Shown here one piece after another: positions 1-15,000 of a stretch of 64,000 nt of DNA (the first letter of the stretch is position 1; every line of letters starts with the position of its first letter). Made by a program: the position numbers and the translations under genes. Origin of the DNA: Branchiostoma floridae (lineage: Eukaryota; Chordata; Leptocardii; Amphioxiformes; Branchiostomatidae); contig NC_049980.1 in assembly GCF_000003815.2 (NCBI RefSeq), positions 15,867,576 through 15,931,575 on the forward strand, given 5' to 3'. Below the pieces are notes generated by a model. The model was not told the DNA's origin and did not search any database. It saw nothing but the letters and a program-made list of their open reading frames with translations.

Positions 1-3000
1 AGCGCACACAGGTGGAACCAGCTGCAGAGGACAGCCCTCCCCCTGCAGAACAAGGTACTGTCACCTGCAATACATCTTTACTTTAGGGCATTATTAATAT
101 CATATTTCCATAACACATGCTTCAGCATCTTTTCTGAAGATGTGGTATAAGAACTTGAGGTTGGCTTGAGGTTGTCCTTCCCCACATACTCTACAGGGTA
201 TAGGAATGTTGTTTTCCGCTACATTTTTTCTTTGTCTCTTTCTTCCATTTGTCATTTTTCAGCCAAATAAAGTGAAATTTTGCATGAAAGTTCCACCAGG
301 CATTCTTTTCTTTATTCCTACCTGTTCCAGAAAAACTCTACTCTACTCTATATAGGCCTTTAGATTTATTTTATGGTTTTTCCTCATCAGTTTCAGACCA
401 GAAATGTACAATAGGCCTGCTGTGCCTATGTTGAATGTTCCTTTGTTTTCTCCCATACTTTAGGTGTCTGGGAAGATGAGAAGGAGAAGACAGACTCAGC
501 CTCTCGGGGAAGTCTGATATCTGTCAAGGCTGCTGAAAATGGCAACATGGCTGACACTGTGGGTGAGGAAGGTGGCCAGCCAGCTCAGGTAGGTACAAAT
601 TCCTCCTTACTATTTGTAGGGACATCAATGTAGGGGAGAAAAAGTCACAGAAGTTACAGGACCACACTGAATACTGAGTTTGAACACTTCCATTCACCAT
701 TTGAATATTGAGCTAGATGATCCATTTCCTCAACTCAGTCCTTCTTTTTGGTGGTAACATTGATATTGATTGATGTTTTTGTTATATACGGTAAAAAGAG
801 GAATGTTTATGATGGTTTAAAGTTCACCATTTTTGTAGTGACGTCTTCACCAAGGATTTTAAACCACCGCAAAAATTTTGTCTCATTTTGTCTCCACAGG
901 CTGAAGGTAGACCCACAAGTCCTGCAGGCAGGTCTCAGTCCTCCAGACCTGGCACTCCTTCCAATGACCTGGATGGAGAGAAGAAAGGAGGGAAGAAAAG
1001 GAAGAAGACCAATGCTGTCGAGCCCACTGACAGACCTGTATCAGCAACTCCCTCTGGTGGGGATGCGGCAAAAGACAAGGACCATAAAGGTATGCTAAAT
1101 CCTGGGTTGTCCATGCCCTAAAGCTTGTTCAAAATATTTGCAGTGATGTGCACAGTATTGTATCTCTATCAAATATTAATGATAATGTTGTAAAGAAAGG
1201 AAAGCTTTAGTTTGCTAATGGGACCTTGTCTTTAACCTCACTCATTATTCTTCAACAGAAGCATGGGATGAGAGCAGCATGACTTCAAGTACAGCTGACA
1301 TGACAGAAGCTAAAGGCAAAGTAAAAGAACCAGCCACAGAGATAGATGCAGACCAACCCGGGACGACACCAGTCCAGAACGGTCAGACAGACATCCCAGG
1401 CAGTGTGTCTGATCTCAAGACAACTTCAGAAGGAAGGCAGACCCCCACTCCCAAAATGACTGAAATAGACATGTCTGATGATGGAGACACGCAGAAGAAC
1501 AAGCGTAAGGCTGTGAAAGTTGACGGTACAGAGAGGCCAGGAAGTGCTGCATCCACTAAGTCTGGACAGCTGAAGAGGCCGTCCACTGCACCGATGTCCA
1601 GGCCTTCAACCTCAGACCAAGCCCAGATGAAACGGCCGAAGACTGCAGGGTCTACCCGCCCATCAACCGGTGAGCCCTGTCTATTCCAACAAAGTTCTAA
1701 GGTGACTGACATAAGAAATTGCACTTAAAAGCAAGATGCTGTGGTGAAAAGAAGATAACTAAAGCCAAGCTTATAAAATGTACTTAAGTAAGATTTGTTC
1801 CTGCTTTTCTCCTTTTGTCCATTGCCTTTTTGATGAGCTACCTACAGTTGTTATTTGGCTTTTGCTTACAGCCACTTTCCTGGATATTCCTGTCTGTTTA
1901 ATGATTTGAGTGCTTTTTGTGCTCAGATTATTATGCAATGACAAGAAAGGCTAGATTACGAGATTGATATTTGTTTACTTCTGTTGAATAGCTGGCACCA
2001 GGCGCAGCCCTGGAGAAGGCACCCATAGCGGCAGTGTTCCCAGCATGCAGTCTGTCCTCAGTGTGGAGGAGGCAGGGGCAGACGGCAGGGTGGACAGGAC
2101 CAGGGGCAAACGGCCTCAGTCAGCTGTGTCTACTGGTAAGGGTGGAGAATTCATGTACTGACTGTTGAATACTGCCGCCACTCTAAGGATGTGTGCTGGT
2201 ACAGTACTACTAAAATCTTAGGTATACATTGTAGGTCCGAACCTAAACAGACTTACACCCATGTAGTAATGTTTTGATTCACTTTGTTACAGAAAATGTA
2301 TTAATTGTTGCAGAGTTTATAGATTATATTTCTCATTGCAAGAATGTGGTCATGATATTTCTAGATTGTTAAATCTTCCCCCATTATTTTTGCAGACACC
2401 AGAGCATCCACACCACTTTTGTCCCCTCCTGAGGTCAAAGGTGAACAACAGGCCTATGTTCCTTACATTTATGCCAAGGAGAGTATTGCTAAGGTAAGTG
2501 TTAATGTTGTAGACATTCTCTACCTATAACATACTCAATTTATCATCCTGTGGATTTGGCCTGTTCCAGCTTTGTTATAAGACAGTAACCAGTAGCGCAG
2601 ACCCTCTATAATGCAAAAAAGTAAGCTAATGTGAAAGTTCAGCAGTCTAGAAAATGTGTAACTGAAAGATAACCTCATGAGTAATGGACATTTCAATTGA
2701 TCACATGCAAACAGCTATACCATCCTGACAAATAAAAACTGTAAGCATACATTTAACACAATGAAGTCCAGAGTCTTACTTGAGTGTTCTTGTCCTGTTG
2801 TCTTGTCTTAGGTGATGGATGATATGAAACGGATGAAGGGCAATCACATCAAGATTGTCGGTCAGATTGAGGAAAACTACAGGACAATTGAGAATGAGAC
2901 ACAGGTACAGGAAATTACCTTTAGTTATTCAGTTGGAATATCAATATTCATACCAAGAATTACTCATTGTCTATTGTTCTGAATCTGAATATGGTGTCGT

Positions 3001-6000
3001 TCTGTAGTAGTCTTTTGACTCCCATTTCCTGTATTTAGAATCCTGTATCAGAATACTAGCTATGAGAATGTGAGAAGCACATGGCACTCCTCTGATCCAT
3101 GCAAATTCAGTCACTCCACACTTTGCAAGGCAGTGTGTCTTGACTATCATGACGTGGTGTCTTCTAATGGGCTCTGTTTGAAAGAGTCTTCTTTTGATCA
3201 TCAATTTGCTTGATGGTTTTCCTTACAGAGCCAGTTCAATATCTTTGTCCTTGGGCTGAGGTCTCAGTACGGAGAGAAGGTCAAAACCTTCCGACAGGTG
3301 ATTGAGGCTCACAGGGCGGAGCTTCAGAAGAAGGAGCAGTACTGGGACGAGAGCCTAACTGTGAGTCTGCAAGGTTTCATCAAGACAAACATGTACAAGT
3401 AACATTAGATGGCGCTCTACAGGTCTACATTATTTCAAGGCAGTTAAAAACTGTTTACCAAGTATGTTATCTGTGTGACATTTTGTAATGGAATAAAAAC
3501 AGGAGAGTCTTAGAATCCTTTTTTTGGGGGGGGGGAGGGGATTTGAATAACTTCAAGTGAAGATGGGTGTCACAATTAGCACACTAAAAACTCTGGGAAA
3601 GAGGGCCAGTGTAAATACCGGAGCCACTACTTTTCTGACGTTACTACAAAAAGAAGAAGTGATGTTTCCTGTCACATAGAACAGATGTGTTCAAATAATG
3701 TACTTTATCTAAATCATGCTGCTGTGTCACCTTAGAGCCTGAGCCAGAGGAACAAACAGCTGTTGAAGGAGAAGAGAGCCCTGCTTATCCAGAATAAAGT
3801 GGAGTTTGAACGGCTGGACACAGAGAAGGTATTGTTCAGATAGTATCATACTTTAAAAGTGATTAGTATGGAGTCAGTGGATAAGCTAAGGAAAACATGG
3901 TACCAAGTTACCGACGTATAGGGTGGTATGTAATGAATTTCTGTCTTAAACAAATACTATTTCTTTTTGTAAGATTATGAATCTTTAAAACAATGTTTAA
4001 AAACCTTGCTGTTTACTAGAGTATTTGCTCATGGTGTATTTGATGATGTATTTGTACTACTGTCAGATTTACTGATATTTTGTACCTAACTGTTTACAGA
4101 AAGCTGCAGTTGCTGAGTTGACAAAATCAGTTGATCATGAGCACAAAGAATTCTTACAAGGTACTAACAATATTTTTTGATAATATTTTAAAATATAATT
4201 GCAGATTTGCGTCATCCTCTTTTAAAGTAGTTTGTTTGCTTGTCAGTGGCTTCATTTTTATTCTGTAATGTATGTAGACTGTGTACTATATACACTACAT
4301 GGAGTAAATGTTTAAAAGTAAAAGTTTGACTTATGTAAAGAGTGAAATTTGCTAATTTGACTTAAGTTGATACCTTCATTCAACAGAGAAGAAGCTTCAT
4401 GAAGAAGACAAGGCATCATATTTGGAGGAACTAGTTTTCCTCCGCAAAAGTGTCAAGTCCATGGAAGAGAAGCACCGCGAACAGGTCACAACAATGGAGG
4501 AGGAAACCAAGGTGGGGACCCCGTTTCTTTGCGTTCAGTCATTTTGACCAGTTTGACTGGTCAGCAAGCGGGGCTAGCTCCAGCAGATTTTTTTCCCTTC
4601 CCACTAGTTATTTTGGGGCCCATTTTGTTTATTTTTGTCTGTGATTTTAAGGTTACAAAAATACATTTTTGTCAGTTACTGTATTATGTCATTAATTCAG
4701 TTTTTTGGATGGTGAAAATTTTGGCTCCATCACACGAGGGTTAGACATGCTTGCACATAGGTTTCTAAGATGTAGTTTTGTCAGCAATATTTCACATAAA
4801 ACTGACGGTGTCCCCTGCTGCAATATTAGGTGTTGAAGGACCAGTATGAGAGTGAGAAGACTGAAGTTGCCAGGCTTAGGGAACTGCTGGCAAAGGGTGG
4901 AGACAAGGGTGACGTTGCCATAGCAGCTGCTGCCACGGCAACAGTCATCAGCACCGGTGTCTCCATAGAGGAGAGGGACAGACTGCAGCAACAGCTGATT
5001 GATGTGCATAGGGTAAGTATGATTGGGATCAGAATGGTCAAAGAACATAGTGCACTTTTCCTATTTAGTCAATTAGTTTGTATGCTAGGAGATAGTTTTA
5101 GGTGCAACTTGTATGTAGTATGTCAGATGCTTGATAGGTCTTGTGGAAAATATATTTTTTATAAAATGTTAAGTACGCTGGCAAGTTAGAAAGGGATTGT
5201 TGCTTTGTTTAACATGTATTTGCTTACTGGCTATTTTTGTCACATAAAAGTTAGGAACATGATGTAAGTCACAAGTTCTTTCATATATTTCTTTAATGTG
5301 TTTCTCTCCTTTATACCAGGAACTTGCTGAAATGCAAGCCAGGTATGAAGCCACGTATGCCCAGCTGCAGACAATGGTGGAGACCTCAGGGAAAGACTCC
5401 ATTGAAGAGAAGATAGAGGCAGTGAAGAAAGAGAAGGCAGTGATAACAGAGGAGGAGCAGAGACTGAGGGAAGAGATTGAACAGTGGAGGAAGGAGTTTG
5501 TGGACAGGGAGGGGAGGGAACCAACTGAAGAGGACAGGTACAGGGGTTGATATTGTATCTCCATTCTTCTACAACATTTTCATAGTGATTTTTGTTTGAT
5601 CAGAAAATGTCATGCAGACATGGCTTGTTCATTGATGTCTTTCAAGTGTTCTTGTACCAGATTTCCCACCAGCTGTTACAGTAGTAATGGTAAATTTCCC
5701 AGGAAGACAGGTAATAAAGATAGTGATCTTTGATGCTGCTGATACTATAAATATCTTTTGACAAATTGCATTTTGTACATGTTAACAAACTTGAAAACCT
5801 TTCCACCCTAGACGGTGTATAGGACAGTGCCTATCTCTGTAGCCCTGCGCCACACAAGTTATTGCAATCAGTAGAGCAGGGGGCTGGCATACTCAGTCTG
5901 GTATTCCTTAGTCTGGTATTCTTTTCTCCAAATGTAGAGTGCCAAATGTAGAGTGCTAGGCAGAGTACCATTTTCAAAGTCATAGGTATGACTTGTATGT

Positions 6001-9000
6001 TGTCTGTAGGCCCAGTATGATCCAGGAGAATTATGTGCAGCTGGAGGAGGTGGAGCTACTGAACAAACAGCTGGAGGAGAAACTGGAGACCCTCCTGTTG
6101 CTGCGGGATGGCAAGATGCCACAGGTCAAAGTGGAGAAAGTTCCAGAACCCATCACAGTATGTTATCCAGTCCGATAGTGTTTGTTATACAGTATGATAG
6201 TGTTTGTTATACAGTCTGATAGTGTTTGTTTTATAAAACAAATTACTGAGTCACTTTATTGATGGATAAGCATGCTTTACCCAATTTTTTCTGTATTTTG
6301 ATACAGGTATAAGGGTTATCATGCCAGCTTCTATGTCCCACATTCTTTTTCAATGCATTGATTATATTGGAAAATATTTATTATTGAATTGATCAATTGA
6401 CATACATTGTATAACCATCATTTTGTACCAAAATGTACATGCAAAATATTGTTATCTTCATTTTTATATTGATTTTGATGTCTGTATCTATGTGAACATT
6501 ACTCTTAATTGCCTTTTTCTAAGATGTTAACTTTGAATTCAAGGTTACAGTTCCGGATCCTGCTGTAGTTGCTGAGTTGGATGCCACACGGCAGAAACTG
6601 GCTGAACTGCAACAGCTCCTCCAACAGAAGGAAATGGAGAAGAAGGAGCTGGAGAAGGAGAAGAAAGTGTTGGAGAAGGAGAACAAGAAACTGAGCAAGA
6701 ACAAAAGCTCAGGGAGTCCTGCAGCCAGTACAGGACAGCTGTCACAGCTACAGCTGCTGCTGCAAGCTGTCATTGCACAGGTAAAACATAGTTCAGTAAC
6801 ATTCTGGAGTTGTTGCAATTTGTATCTGATATAATATTGGAAGGACAGGTATTATAGTCCCCCAAAGGAACTGCCCAAAGTATTTTCATATATGACCTTG
6901 CGTAATGAATGAAAAATTGTATCCCCATCTTTCCTAGGTGCACCTTATCCATGGTGAGGTTAAGAAAGCTGCTGACAAGGTGGAGAAGAGGTGCAAGGAG
7001 GAGGAGGATCAACAGGGGGCGTTGTTGGACAGGAAGGACAAGGCACAGCAAGCTGTAGATGATTGGGCTAAGAAGTTTGAAGAGGACAATGGGAGAGAAC
7101 CTACTGAAGAGGACAGGTTAGTAACAGCTTCAGTAATAACTTCATCTAACTTGTTTCCATTGCTACTTTCATAATTTGTCAGAGATCAACTGTATGTTTT
7201 TTTAAGGATACCATTTTGTGTACATAACTTGTATTTCAATAAAGGTGATAGAATTGTCTAGAATGAAAATAAGTCCAAGTAATGCTTGTGGTAAAGGCAC
7301 TGCATTTGAAGCTAACAATTATTTTTCCTAAACCATTTTTGATGGACTTAATGATAGACTTAATGTTTAAAATATTTGATACTTGCAGTAAGATTAGCAT
7401 TTCATAAATGTGTATGTTTAAATTACAAACAGATGTGATTTAATTTACAGATGGTATTATTTTTTTGTTTGTTTGTTTTGCTGGTAAACTGCCTTTAGGT
7501 GTTACACCGGTCTTGTACATGAAGTACAAGCTGAGCAAAATCAGACTATAAAGCTCAATCCATAGGCCCCCAGTCTTTTCAATAAGTGAAGTAGGATTGC
7601 TTTTCTCAAACACATGTTCATCTGCCCTTTAGAGATGAGGAGGCCCAGCAGCTGTATGTCACCCTGGAGGAGAGCCGGAAGAGCCTCCAGGAGAACCAGA
7701 CTGCAATCCTGGCCCTGACAGCCATCAGGACAGGGCAGGTGCCACAGGAGTTTGCCATCACAGGGCCTGCACCACCTGCAGCAGCTGGGACAGGTAAGGA
7801 TGGGTTTCACTACCTGAAGACTTGAAGACTTGAAGTTTAAGACTGATGCTATACAATGCCAAACTCTCTTGTAGATAAACTACATAAATGTCATTCCAGC
7901 ATTTGTTCTTATTTGCCACATTTGTGGAAAGATTGACATAACAGGCTAGATGATGACCACTTTTTCAATATGTCAACCCACTGACCTGACTGTAAGGTTT
8001 GAACCACTCACACTGGGATGGATGCATACTCTTTTTGATATGTTTGTGTGGGTTCTCTATTGTACTTGACAAGTGGTTCTCCCAGAACTCTGGACCACTA
8101 GCTTTATAATTCATGAGATAGGACCTCCCCAGCCAAAGCTAGATACTCAGTTTCAGCTGAGTCGTAGGAGGAAATAGCCTTTCCCAAGGGCACAACTTTG
8201 AGGCCTGCCATCTTACTCTGATATGCTTTGCTTTGCTTAGGTGTGTCATCAGAACAGCTGACAGAACTGGAGGACAGGATCCGTGAGCTGGAGGAGGAGA
8301 GGGATGAGCTGAAGGACACCAACTCTGACCTGACTGACAGCCTGGAACAGCTCAAGCTGCAGCTGACCAGTGCTGCCCATGATGACAGCTCTGCTGCAGT
8401 TGCTGTTACTGCTGTGGCTGCTGCCTCATTTGTCACAGAGGAGGATTCAGGAGATCTATCTGTGAGTTTACATATCAGCAGCCTTAGTTAGGCACTGCTT
8501 TAGTTGACAGTGTTGTTTTGAGAATGACTTAAGTCAATCTTATTCTGTTTGAAAGTTATACTTTTCACAGAATGTGACTGACGTTATTTACTTGGTGTCA
8601 TAAGATATGACTACTCATTGAAACAGTCCCACATTTTTTTCTCTCTACACTGTCAGTGTATAAATGTAAGACCTGTAAAACTTAACTTAAGTTTGTGGTC
8701 CGTACGTTTACATGTACAGTCATTACATAGTTATTTGTTATTATCACCAATTACAATCCTACAACCAAATTCAGAATGAAAAACACAGTCACACATTGAA
8801 TTGTGTAAAGTGCAATTTTTTAAATCAAAGACAATGAATTATAAACACTGACACCAAACAATAACATAAGCCACTTAATTGAATCATGAAAACAAAAGCG
8901 TAGCTAGTGGAACTATAAGGTAATTCATGATGCTGTTCCTAAGCCTGACTGTTGGCCCTATACAGGAGATGAGTGGACACATGGCCAGCCTGCAGCAGGA

Positions 9001-12000
9001 GGTGGACAGTCTGGAGGCACAGCTCAGGCAGGAGAAATCTGACCACAAGGACACCCAGGAAGAACTGGACAATCTGAAACAGGTAAGATTGTACAAACTT
9101 CATGTATGGACGACAGTCATGTGTTCATGGACTCTGACATGCTTAGAGATGGGCAATCCTGTCACCTTGTTGCATACTGATCACCATGTAATGTCATCAT
9201 TCCTCAGGAACTGGAGAAACTGAAGGAACAGTGGGCTCAGGAGAGGACGGAGTTGGAGGGAAAGTTGGATGCAGGTAAACAGACTGCCCAGGAGGAGCTG
9301 GCAGCCACAGATGAGGCCCTACAGAAGGCCAAGGCTCGCATCGAGGAGCTTGAGAAGGCTCGTCTCAAGAACTTACCTGTGGACGCACAGCAGGAGGTCA
9401 ACGAACTGCAGATAAAGCTGGTAATTATACTTCTGTCATTTTGGCAGACAATATTTACTGAGTCATATATTGAATTTTCAGACAGCTTGGTAACCCATTC
9501 AACTTATTTGTAGAGTTGTTTTTCAAGGAAGCTTAGTCTACAAAAAGACACATGAAGTCATTAACAGTCTTTGAGATAGGTATACCCAATGAAAAAACAA
9601 GGTGCACTTCCTTCAAACACTGTAGAACAACTGTACATCATATTTATTATTTGATTCTTCACTTGTTTGAATAATGCTGATTTTGTCATTAACAGGCACC
9701 TTTTATAATGTCCCAACATTGATTCAGCCCTCAGTCTGCAGTGGTGGTGATATGAAGTTGTATTCTTAATATAAGATTACTAAAAAAAAACCTTGTAATG
9801 TCTGCAGGCTGCAGCAGAAGCAGCAAAGGCTGCAGCTGTCAAGGCTAAGATCAACGCTGAAGGAGGCACTGCTGACTACAAACTGCAGGTGGAGACCCTC
9901 AATAAGGCTATACAGCAGGAGAAGAAGACCAACAAGGAGTTACAGGTAGGAAAATATCAAAACAGCATAAAACTTAATAATCATAGGTAGTGCCATTAAA
10001 TCAGTTTCCTGTGAATGAATTCTTATAGCTCATTCTCATTGCATCATGTTTGGTACAGGTATTAATCCTTGTGTCATTGAATGTATAAAACTCTTAAGTC
10101 AGCAAGTTTATTTTCTATTTCAATAAGATTTAGAGAAAAGTGGGATTATTTTAAACAAGTAGGCAATCATTTGTTTGGTTCTAATATATTGATAAAGCTG
10201 TTTCTCAAGCTTTTTGATTTTGGCAATATAGACAGAAAAAAAATTATGTTTCAGTGGGACATTTTGGCCATCAGTTCATGTTGTCCTATAATGCTGTATC
10301 CTTGCAGGATGCGCTTCTTAAGCACCGTAAGGAGAAGGATAAGGAGGTGAAGGAGGTTGTGAAGGCAGGAGAGAAGAAGGAGAAGCAGCGTGCTGAGGAG
10401 GAGAAGAAGAAGATCTCTGCTCTGGAGAAGAAAATTGCTCAGCTGTCAGCTGCAGCCGCTGCTCGACCTGCTGCAGCAGAGAGGCCCACCACTGCCAAGG
10501 TTAGCACCTTTGTTCATACATTATCCACAATCCAGAGGGAAAAAAATAAATCTTACTTATATATAGGCCCTGAAACTGTATGTCCAGCTTACTTATTGCA
10601 TTCTATTCATAATTATTCATTGAGAATGCAACAAAAAGCAAAAATGCTTGTAAGAAACTCTCTCTACATATACAAACAAAAACCGATTACATAAGACCAT
10701 AGTATGACATACATGTACATTAACATTACAAGATGGATAAAGGAATCAATCAAGAGGAAAGAAGGGGAATTGGTAAAAACTATACAATCAATCACAAATA
10801 TTTCTATCCAGATTAAAACTTTCTCTGCAGACACTGCTCGCTCATGCGTAGAATGACAATTTAATACTGTTTTATTTGACAGTACATGTATTTTTATTTA
10901 TTTTATTTAAATCTTACTATGAAAATGTTCCCTTTGATTTTTTAATAAAGTCTATTATAAGGATAAGGAATATCTCTATTACAAACATTACACTAATCCT
11001 ACATGCAATATTGTATTCTACTGTAATCTCATAACACCCTCTGCATAATTTACCCCCATATTGGAAGCTTGTATTACCAGCTTTCCCCATAGATTAGCAT
11101 GGGCAGGTGCCCCCACTTGTGGGCAGAGGCATTGTGCTGCTATTATCATGTATGTGTTAATGTACACCAGCTTGTATTCCCTTAGGGCTACTGTGTTTCC
11201 ACATAGAAAATACAGGTGTTTATGCATTTTTGCCTCAGGGCACAGCTTTATTGATGTTACAATAATCACATTCTATGAGTTACATGTGTATGTGGATAAC
11301 ACCAAAATTTCAGTACTTTTTCCTGCCAATCTTCACCTTACCTTAATTGAAGCTGTAATGATCCTTCCCATGTAAACTTTGCTGCAGACCTGCACTTGTA
11401 CAGATTTGACAAAACATCCCATCTCTATTGTGAGATAATTACATGCTCCCCAGCATAGCATTAATACAGGATGACAATTGTGTCCAACAATGCCGATCCC
11501 ATGAAAATTTAAACACCTACATGCGTAACCTATCCCTGAGACAATGCCCCCTGAGTGCCCGGCCCTGATTTATCGGCAAGACAGTCGGAGCAGGTTATTT
11601 AGCAACGATGGGTGGCGGTAGTCATGAGTGGTATGAGATTTCGTATTACAACTACAGTTAGACGCCGTTCCCGATCACACACTACCGACCATGCTATCCG
11701 AGTGGTAAGCCCTTGTCTAAAACTACTTGTCCTGTCTGTGTTAAAGATCTAGCATCATATCAAAGTCATTTAGAAATTTGTTTGATATTTTGTTATATTG
11801 AGCTGCTTAACAATTGAAGATGCCATGTATATTTTGTAAGGTAATTTCTAGTATAGGATAGATTGGAAAGCAAAAATTATTGGCAAATCTAAGGTGTGTG
11901 CAATTTCTCACCATGTTGCCATGGTGCTTGTCAAAACAGTTTAAAAACAAATTGTAATAAGTTATTAAGCAGAGTACATACGAAATTGGCTGCCTTGTGA

Positions 12001-15000
12001 TGGGGACTTCTCTTTTTGACAGCTACATGTATGTTTTCAAATTCATGAAAAGGATTTTTCATAGCTCATTAAAGGTATCTTAATGAAATTGCCTACATGT
12101 ATGGAGAAACTTGTTTTTTTAGAATTGTACTAAAGCCATCATCAAAATCATACTTGGTAAAAGAATTGAATATTGAATGTTTTTCAAATTAGATACATGT
12201 GCAGTTTTCAAAGATGGTAGCCATATGTAGCAGAGGGGGTTTTCTGTCCCTTCTAATAGTATTATTTGATGAATTCAAATAAACAAATAAACTATCACAT
12301 GAACAACTAGCACAGACATATTTCCACACTAGTAAATTGTATAACTTAATGTACAAAATCATATGACTGCCTGACATAAATGTCGTTTATTACTGTTACA
12401 GTAATGAATGTTATCTACTCATGTTTGTATTCAGCTTAAAGTGGTTTTAAATTATGGCATAACATGTATCAAGTATATTTTCTGGATTCCAACACCACAT
12501 GTAAAATCTACAATGTATCTGGTACAGTCATTGATAATTGTTACAGTAAGTTATTTTCATGCAGGAACCATTTATTCCAGAAAGTAGTTTTTGTTCCTTT
12601 GCTTGACTTTAATTTTGTTCCAGCAGGGCACAGATGCCAAGACAGAGGCCAAACTCAAGCAGCTGCAGGAGCAGTACCAGGCACAGAAGAAAGAGGCGCA
12701 GGAAGCTAAGGATCGAGCCAAGACCTTGGAGCGTGAACTGAAGGAGCTCAAGTCTGCTGCTGCTTCCGCTGCTGCAGGAGAGGTTGGTGACCCCCACCCC
12801 CCACCCCTCCAGAACAGAACATACAAAACATCAAATTCTTTATCTATGAAATATGTTGAGCAATGATTCTGTCAAATTTTCTGTTGCTCAGCTGGCTCAG
12901 CCTCTAGTGGAAAGGGATATAAGACATCCCATCTTCAGGCTGCTCTCTAGTGAAAATCATGCTGTTCATGAAGCACAGTTCTAGACTATTTGTCGCAGAA
13001 GATTTTGTGTTTAATTTTTATGTGCTGTATGGGACCCTTAAATATTGATTTCAGTCTACTGCTTATTGTAACTAGCCCTTAACGTAAGTGTTCTACTTTT
13101 TTTTCACAGAAATCTGGTGCCAAAAAGACAGAGAAACAGCTCAAGGACTTAGAGAAGAAATTGGAGTCTGAGAAGAAGAAGGTGGAAAGAGAGACCAAAA
13201 AAGCAGATGGCCTGGAGCAGGAACTCAAGGAGGTCACAAAGGTCAGTTGTGCCTTTGTGTCATGTATTTGTGCGCTGGGTTAGTTGTTCTGGTTATGGTG
13301 TGGCCACATTCATCATAGGTTGTCATATGGTTTTGTTTCTGTAGAATTTGCAAGTAGGTCGAGACAGAACCAATTGCAATAGTCCTATACAGCCTTTTTC
13401 ATAATTAGATAAATTATACTGACAAAAGTTTGCAGGACACATGCACAATTATCCAAAGAAAGTCCCCAGTTTACAGTTGTATATTACTCAGCACTTATTA
13501 GAAAGAGTATGGACGTTGAACACACCCCTACTGTAGTGGCCTGTGTAGCCCAACAGCTTAACAGAGATGGCCACTGCCCCTTTTACACTGAAAGTTATAG
13601 GAAGAAATTTAAGTTTTAACTTTATATATCACAAATAGACAAAATGGTATTACTGTTAGAAATTTCCTCGTAGTCATACGTACAGCAAACAGGCAATAAA
13701 AAGATTGTCCTGTATCTGTAGGAGCGAGATGGCCTACAAGCTGACCTTAAGAAGAAGGAGGCAGAGCTGGATAACCTGGGTGTGGCTGCCAAGCAGGGTC
13801 TGGAGGCCATGGAGAAGGCCGAGCAGCTGGAGAAGGAGGTGAAGAAACTGACGGCTGAGAACAAGACGCTGTCAGAGAACTACAACAGTGAGAGGGTAGG
13901 TTGTGTTGTACTGGCTAGGTTACACAGGACTGGTCCTATCACAGTGCAAGTGACCACCTATCCACACAGACCAGATTGTATCTGTCCCTTGGGTGGTCTT
14001 CTCAGTCAGTTTTGACTGTGGTTTGTTTTGTAGTAACTGCACCCACAATGCAATAAATTGTCTTATTGAGGTCACCTGAGTTAGTGCCGAATGACAGCTT
14101 GCTCCGGACCCTTGCAATTTAGCCCCGCCTGTTGTAAGCTCCTCACAATTCAGTCCCTGGCTGTGAAGAGAGAGTAGTTGGCCTACCCAATAAAGAAGAA
14201 AAACAACCTTTATTGGTCAAGCAGCTGCAGGAGGTGAAGAAACTGACGGCCGAGATCCAGACACTGACAGAGATCTACAATAGCGAGAGGGTGGGTTATG
14301 TAGTAGCAACTTGGCTGAGACAGGGCAGGTCCTATTACTTTTTTAATGACACCATGCAATAAGGTTGTAGAATACTGTAAAGTCATTTACTTGTGTACTG
14401 GTTTTATATTGTGGTAGGAGTAAAAAGATGGTCTTCACAGTGCTTTGAATGTGTATCAAATTGAAACAATTGTGTAGGACAATAGCTATACAAAGAAGAC
14501 ATATTGACTTGCAGTAGAGAAAGGGAGAAAATAAATCCACCGCAAAAATTACAAGAGTTACAGTATACTATATTCAGATTGCCTATTTTCATGCAGATTT
14601 TCACTTTTCATCCTTTTCTTCTAATCTAGCTCTTAGTAACAGCCAATATCTAGTGAAGCAACTGCATTGCAGTGGATCCAGTAAAGGAATGAATGAAGAA
14701 ATGAAGGATATGGAATAGAAAGCTGTTGGTTTTGTTGCAGGTCCTGAGGAAGAAGTACTACAACATGGTGGAGGACATGAAGGGGAAGATCCGTGTGTAC
14801 TGCAGGGCACGGCCTCTCAGCGGCTCCGAGCTGGAGAGGGTGAGGACACTGTTTGTCTCTCCTTTCATTCATTTGTTTATTTACTTTTAGTAGTGTCCCT
14901 TCTAATATATACATTCATTGTACATGCTATGTTATACTTATACCAGTAGTTGTATTACGGCTGCTAACAGTTCCCTAAGAGTGATAGGCTTTAGGGAAAC

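Noticed and set aside
5169..5564. Ser-rich minus-strand frame
   Set aside because: Antisense shadow of the Glu/Lys-rich coiled-coil exon 5320-5537; similar shadows occur over other stalk exons.
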